This document shows, in pieces, positions 17,125-25,670 of a DNA stretch of 53,019 nt (position 1 is its first letter; every line of letters starts with the position of its first letter). Source of the DNA: an uncultured Collinsella sp. GTDB lineage: Bacteria > Actinomycetota > Coriobacteriia > Coriobacteriales > Coriobacteriaceae. The translations under genes were made by a program, and so were the position numbers. The notes below the pieces were generated by a model that saw only the letters and a list, made by a program, of their open reading frames with translations, made no database searches and had not been told where the DNA came from. Location: assembly GCA_958348565.1 (NCBI GenBank), contig CATVZP010000004.1, positions 1-53,019 on the forward strand, written 5' to 3'.

Positions 17125-18489
17125 ATGGCGGGCGAGCGTTCTGTTGGTGAGCTGCTCGACGAGCTGTTTGGCTTTGAATCGGTGGCCAAACGCCAGGCTG
17201 CGCTTGAGCAGTATGATCGCGGGGAGTTGGCGCGCAAGGCGCGCTCCCGCGAGCTGCTGGGCGTGCTTAGGGGTGTCGAGGCTGCCGAGCACGCTGCGCG
17301 CGAGTCTGCCGTGCGGGCTGTTGACGGGTATGTTCGCCGTGTTGAGGGCGCCGCGCTTGCACGCGCTCGCAAGCAGGCGGGTGTTGTGGGCTCGCTGCAG
17401 ATGGAGCGCCGCTATGCTGCCTTTTTGCGCATGGAGGACAAGGCCGAGTTGCTGGCCCGTTTGGAACAGACACTTGCGTTTATCGAGGTAAAGCTGCGTG
17501 CGAATACGGCGGACAAGGTGCGCGCGGCGTACGATGCTGCAGGGGCTATGGTGCTGCATGACGTGGCGCGCCTGAGTGACGTGCGCGTTGCCGAGGCCGT
17601 GCCTCTGGATGCTGATTTGCTGTGTACGCAGCTGGAGCAGATGCGCTGTGCCGCCGACGCGACGGACCTTGCGGGTATGATCACAGCGACGTTTGAGTCC
17701 GAGCTGAGTGCGACGGGGTCGCAGGGCGCCGACGGGTTTACGGGCGATTTGGCTGACGATGTTGCTGGTGACGTGGCGTTGGAGCGTGAACTTACCAACG
17801 TGCGCGGCGCTGCGCAGCGAGCGCGCTTGGCGGCGCAGGCGTATCGGGCCGAGCGCGCCGCCCGCGTTGCGGGGAGTGCGGTGGAGCCTTCGGGGCTGCC
17901 GAAGCCTGCGTGCGTTGCGTGCGAGATGGCGTGTGATACCGGAGAACTTTCCGAGTTGCTCGCTCAGGTTAAGAAGTCGTTTGAGACCTACCGTCGCGTT
18001 GTTGCCGACGGCGGGTTGTTCTGCGCGTTTGGCTCTGGCTCACCGCATGGGATTTGCCGGGGCTCGAGCTATTTAGACTACGATTCACGGCTTGACGAAG
18101 ACGTGCTGGTGGGCGAGTACGATGGCGCTACCAGGCATGATGTTCGCCGTGAGGTTCCGATTCCCGAGCTTGTGGATGAGGCTTCGGCCGAGGACGGCGA
18201 CTCGCTCGAGGTTGCCGTGGCGCGCATGCAGGAGTTTAACGGACGCCGTTACGATGGCGTGCTGGATGAGGATCCTACGCGCCATGTAAATGCGTTTTGG
18301 TATGGACTCAAAAAGCTCAGCCAGTATTGCGAGGCCGCTGTGCGTGTGGACGAGCGTGCTTGGGATTGCTTTATCGATAAGGTGCAGTTCGCCTACGATG
18401 AGCCCGTGGGGCGCCTGGCCACTCAGATGGACGAAAAGCAAGCGGCGGCTTTTGTTGCTGCCGTGGATGAGCTCGGCACTGACGAGTAA
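17125..18489 (+). CDS. Unknown protein downstream of brxL (candidate BREX accessory)
   Basis: A 454-residue protein with a strong AAGGAGG ribosome site, 74 bp after brxL on the same strand with no terminator between. The first half is Ala/Arg-rich and mostly helical, with a likely coiled coil. The second half has a more ordered region with CAFGSGSPHGICRGSSYLDYD and RHVNAFWYGLKKLSQY. It includes a CVACEMACDTGELSELL segment with three cysteines. No transmembrane segment or signal peptide is visible. I recognise no family. Position suggests co-transcription with BREX; it could be a lineage-specific accessory or simply the neighbour. Confidence 0.6.
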   Translation: MAGERSVGELLDELFGFESVAKRQAALEQYDRGELARKARSRELLGVLRGVEAAEHAARESAVRAVDGYVRRVEGAALARARKQAGVVGSLQMERRYAAFLRMEDKAELLARLEQTLAFIEVKLRANTADKVRAAYDAAGAMVLHDVARLSDVRVAEAVPLDADLLCTQLEQMRCAADATDLAGMITATFESELSATGSQGADGFTGDLADDVAGDVALERELTNVRGAAQRARLAAQAYRAERAARVAGSAVEPSGLPKPACVACEMACDTGELSELLAQVKKSFETYRRVVADGGLFCAFGSGSPHGICRGSSYLDYDSRLDEDVLVGEYDGATRHDVRREVPIPELVDEASAEDGDSLEVAVARMQEFNGRRYDGVLDEDPTRHVNAFWYGLKKLSQYCEAAVRVDERAWDCFIDKVQFAYDEPVGRLATQMDEKQAAAFVAAVDELGTDE

Positions 18490-18516
18490 GGGCCTGGTTT
18501 GGCGGGAGGTTTCACC

Positions 18517-18708
18517 ATGAAAATTGAAGTTGATGTAGACCAGCTGCGCGAGAGTCTGCTCGACCGCGCGGGGAGTGCGGCCGGCGTGGGCTTTCCGGCC
18601 GCCATGCTCGACGTAGCGGATATCGAAGATGAGTCGCCCCAAGAGCTCCTGGCCCGAGCCGAACGCGAAGGCTTCGACCTCCGCGACTTTGCCGTCGACG
18701 ATGACTAG
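18517..18708 (+). CDS. Small acidic protein after the 454-residue gene
   Basis: A 63-residue ORF, ATG preceded by GGGAGG, starting 28 bp after the previous stop. It is strongly acidic (EVDVDQLRESLLDRAG at the start, DLRDFAVDDD at the end) and lacks hydrophobic segments. Its spacing and ribosome site argue for a real gene in the same transcript. Small acidic proteins at the end of defence operons can be antitoxins, DNA mimics or regulators, but nothing here proves such a role. Confidence 0.5.
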   Translation: MKIEVDVDQLRESLLDRAGSAAGVGFPAAMLDVADIEDESPQELLARAEREGFDLRDFAVDDD

Positions 18709-18740
18709 GGTAGCTAATTTGAGACGGGGCGTCTGCACCC

Positions 18741-18992
18741 GCAGCTGCGCGAAAATGCACGATAAGCCGTCGCAATGGAGTCTACTGACCTCGCGACTGT
18801 TCTACTTTGACTGCACGCTGGCTAAGTGAGTAGGCTTTATTGGAAATCCTGAGCACCCGACAATTTTGCTTCAACAAACCCGCAGGTCACAGACTTGTGC
18901 TTTGGTGACGTGGCCGGCAATTCGGCAAAAGTCTACTCACTTAGTCTTGAGAGACGCTAATTGTCCGCAACGAGACCCCAGCCGGGGCGATT
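18741..18992. repeat. ~250-bp structured repeat, copy 1
   Basis: Fills most of the 327-bp gap before the antiporter gene. It contains CTAAGTGAGTAG (from 18822) and its complement CTACTCACTTAG (about 130 bp later) as arms, a diverged inner hairpin around GGTCACAGACTTG, and ends with TTGTCCGCAACGAGACCCCA-GCCGGGG. A better-preserved copy lies at 21909-22158 in the same orientation. No ORF is evident inside; it may be a MITE-like element or a structured RNA. Confidence 0.7.
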
Positions 18993-19035
18993 GATGCTCA
19001 AATGTAGCCAATTCGGGACGGCTGCCCTCTGGCCG

Positions 19036-20637
19036 CTACGACGCCAGCGTGGCGATGACGGCTTCGTCGCCGGCATATATAAGGGTGTTACCGTCGGGGA
19101 TGATCGTTTGACCGTCGCGCTTGAGCATCACGACGATAAAGGGGTGCTTGCCTTGCGGCACGTCGCGTAGACGTTGGCCGGCCAGACGCCCGTGGGGTGT
19201 CACGGTGACCTCGCGCAGCGTAACCTCGGCACGCTCTTCAAACGTCGGCGCGGCCATAACCAGAAGGTCGCCTTCTTCAATTACGGTATCACCATTGGGC
19301 AGCACGGGGTGTGCGCCGTCGCGCAGCACCAGGACCACCAGCATATCCGTCGCGCTGCCAATATCGGCGAGCGAGCGACCGGCAAACGGATGGCCCGCGC
19401 CTACCTTGAGTTTGACGAACGACATACCGTCCTCGTCACGGTAATCGTTAAACGTACGGCGAACGTCGCTTTCCGCGTCGATCATATCGAGCTTCTTTGC
19501 CACCGCCGGTAGCAGCGAACCTTGCACCACAATGCTCGATACGGCAATTACAAACACAAGGTCAAACAGGTCGTGACCGCCGGGAACACCGGCCACTACG
19601 GCAAAGAGACTAAAGACGACCGAAGCCGCGCCACGCAGGCCCGCCCAGCTTACGAGCGCGACCTGGCGAGGGTTCGTCTTAAAGGGCGCCAACAGCAAAC
19701 CGACGGCGATGGGGCGGCTCACGAAGAGCATAAACGCCATGAGTGCCAGGCCCGGCAGCAGCATTTGCGGCAGGCGGGCGGGCGTCACGAGCAAGCCGAG
19801 CAAAAAGAAGATGGTCATTTCGGCCATCTCGGTGAGGGTATCGAAGAAGTGCGCCAGCTCGACCTTGCCGGTGATGTCGCTCGCGCCCAGCACGATGCCG
19901 GCAAGGTACACGGCCAAAAAGCCGTTGCCGCCCAGGTAGCTCGGCAGTGCGTAGGCGACGATTGCCACGGCGAACAAAAAGATGGTCTGCGCACCCTCAG
20001 CCGTTGCGTGTGCGCGCTCAATCAGACGGCTGGATGTCCAGCCGATGGCAAGGCCCAGGCCCACGCCCAGGATGATCTGCTTGGCCAGCAGCACGGGAAT
20101 GTTAATGTCGCCGCCAGCCGCGAGTGTGGCGAGCACGGCGGTGAGCATGTAGGCGACGGGATCGTTGGAGCCCGATTCGACCTCGAGCAGCGAATCAGTG
20201 CCACCTCTCAGCGACAGGCTGTGCTCGCGCAGCACACTAAAGACGCTGGCCGCATCGGTCGATGCCACGACCGATCCCAGTAGCAGGCCGCCGATCCAGT
20301 CGAAGCCCAGTACAAAGTGCGCGAACACGCCGGTGATGCCAGCGGTGATGACGACGCCGAGCGTGCTCAGCAGCACCGCGGGCACGGCGACAGGTTTGGC
20401 GCGGTCGATGTTGGTGTTAAAGCCGCCGTAGAACATGATGAACAGCAGCGCCGTGCTGCAGACGGTTTCGGTGAGCGCATAGTCGCTAAAGTCGATGTGC
20501 GCCGGACCGTTGACGCCCAGCAGCATGCCCAGCGCGATAAAGATGAGCAGGGTGGGGAAGGGGAGCTTTTTGCCGACGGGTTTGATGGTCAGGCACAGAA
20601 TAATGACGAGGCCGATAAAGAGAAGTATCTGGTTCAT
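19036..20637 (-). CDS. NhaP-type cation/proton antiporter with two TrkA-C domains
   Basis: A 533-residue inner-membrane protein of the CPA1 family. About 12-13 hydrophobic segments fill residues 1-400. GSVVASTDAASVFSVL and ESGSNDPVAYMLTAVLA hold the conserved Asp residues of the ion site. The C-terminus has two cytosolic repeats, LKVGAGHPFAGRSLADIG... and VTPHGRLAGQRLRDVPQG..., each a TrkA-C-like ligand-sensing domain, the layout of NhaP2/CvrA potassium/proton antiporters. Potassium or sodium export coupled to proton entry is expected, but which ion cannot be read from sequence. ATG at 20637 has AGGAG upstream. It is monocistronic and diverges from the phosphoesterase gene. Confidence 0.88.
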   Translation of the reverse strand: MNQILLFIGLVIILCLTIKPVGKKLPFPTLLIFIALGMLLGVNGPAHIDFSDYALTETVCSTALLFIMFYGGFNTNIDRAKPVAVPAVLLSTLGVVITAGITGVFAHFVLGFDWIGGLLLGSVVASTDAASVFSVLREHSLSLRGGTDSLLEVESGSNDPVAYMLTAVLATLAAGGDINIPVLLAKQIILGVGLGLAIGWTSSRLIERAHATAEGAQTIFLFAVAIVAYALPSYLGGNGFLAVYLAGIVLGASDITGKVELAHFFDTLTEMAEMTIFFLLGLLVTPARLPQMLLPGLALMAFMLFVSRPIAVGLLLAPFKTNPRQVALVSWAGLRGAASVVFSLFAVVAGVPGGHDLFDLVFVIAVSSIVVQGSLLPAVAKKLDMIDAESDVRRTFNDYRDEDGMSFVKLKVGAGHPFAGRSLADIGSATDMLVVLVLRDGAHPVLPNGDTVIEEGDLLVMAAPTFEERAEVTLREVTVTPHGRLAGQRLRDVPQGKHPFIVVMLKRDGQTIIPDGNTLIYAGDEAVIATLAS

Positions 20638-20962
20638 GGATAGTGTCCGCTCCTGGGTGGTTGGCGTGGCACGGTCAGTTGTCTGCGGTTATTTGTACCC
20701 AAAGGTGGTGGGTTCATGGGGGCGGATTGCGGACGTGCGCATTTTCGACACGAGGCTGCGACGCGAGCGTCGCTGGTTGGGGCGCTGGGCTAGACGGCGT
20801 GGCGTGAGCGGTCCGGGTTGGCAGGCGTGCGCTGGCGACCGTTGACGGTATGCAACCCTTTCCAGCTTTATTGCAACGGAGTACAATGGATAACGTTTAA
20901 GTTCAACTTGAAGTTTTAGTTGCGACGTCGGGCTTCGGCCGCAATGCAAAGAGAGGCGTTCC
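20638..20962. promoter_or_regulatory. Divergent promoter region, antiporter / phosphoesterase
   Basis: 325 bp without a gene. Toward the phosphoesterase, TTGACG (20842-20847) followed 18 bp later by CTTTAT, or TACAAT at 20882-20887, could serve as promoter parts. I see no strong palindrome or riboswitch. Confidence 0.3.
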
Positions 20963-21802
20963 ATGGCGATCTATGTGACATCCGATGCTCACGGGCACGT
21001 GCGTGCGCTTGACGAGGCCCTGTCCAAGATTTCGCTGGCGTCCGACGATACGCTGTACGTGCTGGGCGACATGATCGATCGCGGGCCCGATCCGGTTGGC
21101 GTTATTAAACTCGTGCGCTCGCTGCCCAACGCCCGCGTGCTCAAGGGCAATCACGAGCAGATCATGCTCGATGCCATCATTGGCCAAGATCCGCTCGATG
21201 CCGAGACCTGGGATATCAACGGCGGTTGGACTACCCGTCAGCAGCTCAACGATATGGAATTTGAGGCGTACGAGGAGCTCGTGCGTTGGATGGCGACGTT
21301 GCCGCTCTACGCGGTGGCCGAGACTGACGAGCGTCCGTACCTGCTGGTACATGCCGGCATCCAGACCGAGGCGGCCCGGGCGTTTTTGCTTGAACATGGG
21401 GTTGATTGTGCCGATGGTACGGGGGCGGTGGATGCCGATCGCGAACTGCTGAAGCAGATGCTTGCCGTGCAGTCGTCCGATGACCTGCTGTGGATTCGTC
21501 ATGGCTATTGGGATGCGCCGACGGGGCTGCTCTCTGCCGAGGGCAAGGGCCCGGTCGTGGTGAGCGGCCACACGCCCACGGTGTCGCTCGGGCGTTATTG
21601 CGAGGTCGGCGGCCTGGCGGGGCTCGATGAGGAGTCGGGCCGCGGGCAGATCGTGCGCCTGGGCGGTGAGGATACCGCCGACGTTCCCGACCGCATCGAC
21701 ATCGACTGCGCCGCCGCAACGGGTTCCGAGTTCGGCCGCGTGGGCATCCTTCGCCTAGACGACGGGGCCGAGTTCTACGCGAACATCAACCCGGGCGAAT
21801 AA
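20963..21802 (+). CDS. Calcineurin-like metallophosphoesterase (Ser/Thr phosphatase family)
   Basis: A 279-residue cytosolic protein. The metal-binding blocks are in order: SDAHGH (residues 6-11), GDMIDRGPDP (about 35-44), KGNHEQIML (about 61-69), a distal VHAG and SGHTP. This is the PPP-type layout shared by PrpA-like protein phosphatases and by diadenosine tetraphosphatases (ApaH-like). The substrate cannot be decided from sequence. ATG follows an AAAGAGAGG-like site. No operon partner is visible; a terminator-like hairpin at 21931 ends the transcript. Confidence 0.85.
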   Translation: MAIYVTSDAHGHVRALDEALSKISLASDDTLYVLGDMIDRGPDPVGVIKLVRSLPNARVLKGNHEQIMLDAIIGQDPLDAETWDINGGWTTRQQLNDMEFEAYEELVRWMATLPLYAVAETDERPYLLVHAGIQTEAARAFLLEHGVDCADGTGAVDADRELLKQMLAVQSSDDLLWIRHGYWDAPTGLLSAEGKGPVVVSGHTPTVSLGRYCEVGGLAGLDEESGRGQIVRLGGEDTADVPDRIDIDCAAATGSEFGRVGILRLDDGAEFYANINPGE

Positions 21803-21908
21803 TCGGTGCAAGGGGTAGTTAATTACGGACGGGGCTTTTTTGACTACTTTCGGAGAGTAGCGCCTTCTTGCTCGGTAAGCGCAAGAAATGAGGAGCGTCT
21901 ACGTCCTC

Positions 21909-22158
21909 GGCAGCGCGAAAATGCTCGAAAAACCGTCGCAACGGAGTCAAACGACGTCGCGACGGTTCTTTTTTGGCTGCTCGCCGGCTAAGTGAGTAGA
22001 CTTATTTGGAAATGCCGAGCACCCAATAAATTTGCCTCAATAAAACCGCAGGTCACAGACTTGCGGTTTGTCGATGTGGTCGGGGATTCGGTAAAAGTCT
22101 ACTCACTTAGTTTTGCGTGATGCATATTGTCCGCAACGAGACCCCAGCCGGGGTGATT
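21909..22158. repeat. ~250-bp structured repeat, copy 2
   Basis: Same orientation and order of parts as 18741-18992: a GTCGC hairpin, CTAAGTGAGTAGACTT paired with AAGTCTACTCACTTAG across about 120 bp, an inner hairpin AAACCGCA...TGCGGTTT, then TTGTCCGCAACGAGACCCCA-GCCGGGG. It fills most of the 393-bp gap after the phosphoesterase gene. The strong pairing suggests a conserved RNA or DNA fold. Confidence 0.7.
21931..21975 (+). terminator. Terminator-like hairpin within repeat copy 2
   Basis: AACCGTCGC (21931-21939) pairs with GCGACGGTT (21959-21967), followed by CTTTTTT. The same arms are degraded in repeat copy 1. Confidence 0.65.
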
Positions 22159-22195
22159 CCATCGCAAATTCCGGTGACCGGGGGGGGGCAGCTAA

Positions 22196-23770
22196 TTAGG
22201 CGCCGTACGGGTTGCGGTCGCGTTCGATGCGCTGGCGGATGTGGGCGTACTCGATGATCAGTAGCACCAGGAGCAGGGCCATGATGGCTAGGTAGCTCAC
22301 CACAGCGCCCATCAGACCCAGCAGCTTAATCAGGATCACCGGCAGCACCACGCTCACGGCGAAGCAGATCAGGTAGATCTTGGTGACGTCGCCGGCGTGG
22401 CGCAACACCGTGATGATGGCGTAGATAAAGTCGATTGCCGCGGTGATGCCGCCGGCGACAACCATCAGCAGTGCCAGCGTGCGGTAGCGCTCAAAGTTGA
22501 GGCCGTACATAAAGCTCATGATGGGGATGCCGGGGCCTGCCATAAATGCGGCGCACGCTCCGGTGATGACCACGATCAGTGCCATAACGGCAACAATAAT
22601 CAGGTCAAAGCGGCGACGCTTGCGCGGATTCGCCCAAATGCTCGACAGACGCAGGAGCTGCGGTTTATAGATGAATCCAATGCTCAACAAAATGGCCTGC
22701 GCCGGAAAGAACAGGGCATTAAAGTACAGCTGATACTTGTAGGCCAGCGTGCCTTCCATCACGAACTTGGGCATGCTCTCGATAAGGTTGAACAGGAACA
22801 GCGCACCAAAGAGCGGGGCGCACTGGATAAACAGGTGGCCAGCCTCGCGCAGGCTCATGCGGCGTGATTTTTCGGTTTCGAGCAGGGCGAGCGGGGCGGT
22901 GACCAGCACGAGCGAGGCGATGGCGGTGACACCCATGGCCATGGCCGCGATAGGCATGCTGCGCGTGAGGAACAGTGCCACGCTAAAGACCGCGATGACG
23001 CCGGCGGAACGCAGCGTTTGGCTCATGCCGGCCAGGTAGAGCTTATCGGCCTGCTGCAGGCGGCCCTCGTACACGTCCGCCACGCCGTCGATCACCTTAT
23101 AGAGGTAGACGCCCAGGCCGATCGTGGCCATCTGCGCGTCATAGCTGCGGGCGCTGCTGTACATGAGGCCGCATGCCAGCGCGAGCGCTCCGCAGAGCCA
23201 GCGGTTGAGCTGGTAGGAGGCGAAGGAGGTTTTTTCATCGATGTCCGAGACCTGAAAGTTTCGCACTCCGTAGTTGCATGCGATCATGATGAGCGTGCCG
23301 GTGACAAAGGCGATGGAGAACTTGCCGGCCTCCTCGGCGCCCACGAGCTGCGTCGACACAATGGTGAGCAGCGGAAACGCCATGCCCCATACGGCGGTGC
23401 CCAGGGTATTCCAAAGGTAGTCGCGACGGGTGGCGTGATCTTCGTACTCGGCTTCTTGCGTGGAGAAGCCGCCGCCGTAGACAGCTCCGAGCAGGCGGTT
23501 CCACCAGGCATTGACCATGCGGTGGATGGGGCCGGGTTGGCGATCGCGCTCGCGGCGACGGCGTGTGGCCTGGCTGCTGTCGGGACCGCCGGCGTTGCGC
23601 TGGCTCAGCTCTTGGATTCGTGCGAGCTCCTCGGCGGTGTGCGATGCGGGGAACAGGCCGTTCTCGATGCGTCCGCCCTGTCCGTGCGCCCCGCCCGATA
23701 CGGCGGGGTCGGCGACGCCATTGCGGCGGGCGATGGCGCGGCGGATGCTATCGAGGGGCGTGATGCTCAA
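22196..23770 (-). CDS. Polysaccharide flippase-like membrane protein (MATE/Wzx type)
   Basis: A 524-residue protein with a cytosolic N-terminus of about 110 residues (Arg- and Gln-rich) and then about 12-14 hydrophobic segments. The spacing and the GLGVYLYKVIDGVADVYEG... and GLNFERYRTLALLMVVAGGI regions fit O-antigen/lipid-linked sugar flippases of the MOP superfamily. Such proteins move undecaprenyl-linked oligosaccharides across the membrane for capsule or wall polymers. The start is TTG at 23770, chosen because AAAGGA lies 7 bases upstream and no ATG is close. It stands alone, with no glycosyltransferase cluster beside it, which is unusual for a Wzx. Function is a family-level inference. 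Confidence 0.75.
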   Translation of the reverse strand: MSITPLDSIRRAIARRNGVADPAVSGGAHGQGGRIENGLFPASHTAEELARIQELSQRNAGGPDSSQATRRRRERDRQPGPIHRMVNAWWNRLLGAVYGGGFSTQEAEYEDHATRRDYLWNTLGTAVWGMAFPLLTIVSTQLVGAEEAGKFSIAFVTGTLIMIACNYGVRNFQVSDIDEKTSFASYQLNRWLCGALALACGLMYSSARSYDAQMATIGLGVYLYKVIDGVADVYEGRLQQADKLYLAGMSQTLRSAGVIAVFSVALFLTRSMPIAAMAMGVTAIASLVLVTAPLALLETEKSRRMSLREAGHLFIQCAPLFGALFLFNLIESMPKFVMEGTLAYKYQLYFNALFFPAQAILLSIGFIYKPQLLRLSSIWANPRKRRRFDLIIVAVMALIVVITGACAAFMAGPGIPIMSFMYGLNFERYRTLALLMVVAGGITAAIDFIYAIITVLRHAGDVTKIYLICFAVSVVLPVILIKLLGLMGAVVSYLAIMALLLVLLIIEYAHIRQRIERDRNPYGA

Positions 23771-23949
23771 GGCGGTTCCTTTCTCTTACTGTGCTCTAGT
23801 ATAGTCGCGGTGGTGTCCATTCGTATTTTTGAACAGGTTGTTCAATAATTTCGGCGGGCGGCTGTAATTTGTCGGTAAACGTGCGGTATCCTGTTGAAGT
23901 TTTGTGACCCCCCCGATGCCGCTTGCGCGGTACCAAGGAGCTTTTACCC

Positions 23950-25521
23950 ATGGATGTCGCTGCGTTTTTGCTGGCTCTTGTGCCGATCATCTGGCTCGTC
24001 GTGATGCTGCTGTGCTTTAAATGGCCGGCTTGGAAGGCCGCTATTGGCTCGTTCGCCCTTTCGTGCGTGCTCGCCTTTGCGTGGTGGCATTTGCCGGCGG
24101 CACAGATAGCCACGGCCTCGCTCGAGGGCTTTTTGATGGCCCTGTGGCCCATCGTGCTCGTAATTATCGCCGCGGTGTTCACGTATAACCTGTGCGTGCG
24201 CACGGGTGCCATGGACGTGATCGGCAGTATGATCACCTCCATCAGCAGCGACCGTCGTCTGTTGGCGCTGCTCGTGGCCTGGTGCTTCGGTGGCTTTATG
24301 GAGGGCATGGCTGGCTTTGGCACTGCCGTTGCCATTCCCGCCGGCATGCTCGCGGGCCTTGGTTTTGAGGCCGTGCCTGCCGTTCTGATTTGCCTGCTGG
24401 CCAACGGCGTGCCCACGCCCTACGGCTCCATTGGCATCCCCACGGTGTCCGTTGCCGACCTGGTGGGCCTGGATTCCCTGCATTTGGCGACCGTTCAGCT
24501 GGTGCAGCTCGCGCCCTTCTTTGTGGCGATGCCGCTGCTTATCGTGCTGGTTGCGGGCCGTGTCGCCGATGACCAAGGCAATGTTGCAAGCGTTGCCGAG
24601 CGCCTGCACGGCGTTGCCGGCGTGGCTCTGCTTTCCGGTGTGTCCTTTGTTGGTGCGGCCCTGGTCGTTGCCATGTTTGTGGGTCCCGAGCTGGCCGTGG
24701 TCGTGGGCTCCATCGTGTCACTCGCGCTGACTGCCGCGCTTGCCATGCGCGCCGAGAAGTCCGGTCACCTGGACGCGCGCTTCCATATGAATATCGAGGC
24801 CGGCGAACAGCTCACCGTTAAGTCGGCGCTTTCTGCCTGGTCGTGCTTCATCCTGATTTTTGTGCTGCTGCTGGGTACCTCCAACCTGGTTCCCGTCGTG
24901 CACGCCGCGCTCGCGCCGTTTGCGAGCCACGTGCAGGTGTATTGCGGCGAGAACCCCGGTACGCTTACGTTTTCGTGGATCAACACACCGGGTGTTTGGA
25001 TCTTCCTGGCCGCGTTTATCGGCGGTGCCATCCAGGGAGCTTCGCCGCGCATGATGGGCGAGGTGCTGGCCGCGACCGTCAAGCAGATGATGCCGACGGT
25101 TATCACGATGCTTTCGGTGCTGGGCTGTGCCAAGGTGATGGGCTATGCGGGCATGATCTCTTCGATCAGCGCGTTTTGCATTGCGGTCGCCGGTAGGCTG
25201 TACCCGATTCTGGCCCCGTGGATCGGTGCCGTCGGTGCGTTCGTGACCGGTTCGGGCACGTTCTCGGGCATGCTGTTTGGTCCCATCCAGAGCCAGGCGG
25301 CTACGGCGCTGGGCGTGAGTGATTACTGGATGGTCGCGCTGAACGCCCTGGGTGTCGCTGCCGGCAAGATGATCTCGCCGCAGACGCTCGCCATCGGCCT
25401 GGCTGCCGTTCACGTGCGCGGTAAGGACGCCGAGCTTCTGGGCGCGGTGCTGCCCTACGCCGCCGGCATGCTGGTCCTCATGAGCGCCATTGCCATGCTC
25501 GGCCAAGGCCTGCCGCTGTAG
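23950..25521 (+). CDS. lctP: L-lactate permease family transporter
   Basis: A 523-residue integral membrane protein of the lactate permease family (LctP/LldP). ATG at 23950 follows AAGGAG. About 13 hydrophobic segments are visible. GGFMEGMAGFGTAVAIPAG and GVPTPYGSIGIPT are hallmark segments, as is the C-terminal GAVGAFVTGSGTFSGMLFGP. It should take up lactate (or glycolate) with protons. No lactate dehydrogenase gene is adjacent; the next gene is pckA, which would suit growth on three-carbon acids, though each seems to have its own transcript. Confidence 0.92.
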   Translation: MDVAAFLLALVPIIWLVVMLLCFKWPAWKAAIGSFALSCVLAFAWWHLPAAQIATASLEGFLMALWPIVLVIIAAVFTYNLCVRTGAMDVIGSMITSISSDRRLLALLVAWCFGGFMEGMAGFGTAVAIPAGMLAGLGFEAVPAVLICLLANGVPTPYGSIGIPTVSVADLVGLDSLHLATVQLVQLAPFFVAMPLLIVLVAGRVADDQGNVASVAERLHGVAGVALLSGVSFVGAALVVAMFVGPELAVVVGSIVSLALTAALAMRAEKSGHLDARFHMNIEAGEQLTVKSALSAWSCFILIFVLLLGTSNLVPVVHAALAPFASHVQVYCGENPGTLTFSWINTPGVWIFLAAFIGGAIQGASPRMMGEVLAATVKQMMPTVITMLSVLGCAKVMGYAGMISSISAFCIAVAGRLYPILAPWIGAVGAFVTGSGTFSGMLFGPIQSQAATALGVSDYWMVALNALGVAAGKMISPQTLAIGLAAVHVRGKDAELLGAVLPYAAGMLVLMSAIAMLGQGLPL

Positions 25522-25670
25522 CCGCGACTAGGCCGCTTGCGTGCGATTTTTGACCGTTGAGCGGGCGCTTCACCGTTGCCGCAAAAACGTTTTTGCATAT
25601 CGGGTACAACGGGCCTTACGTGAGTAAAGTGCGCGCCGCGTCCACGTGTCGCGCTTTTAAAGGAGGCCCC

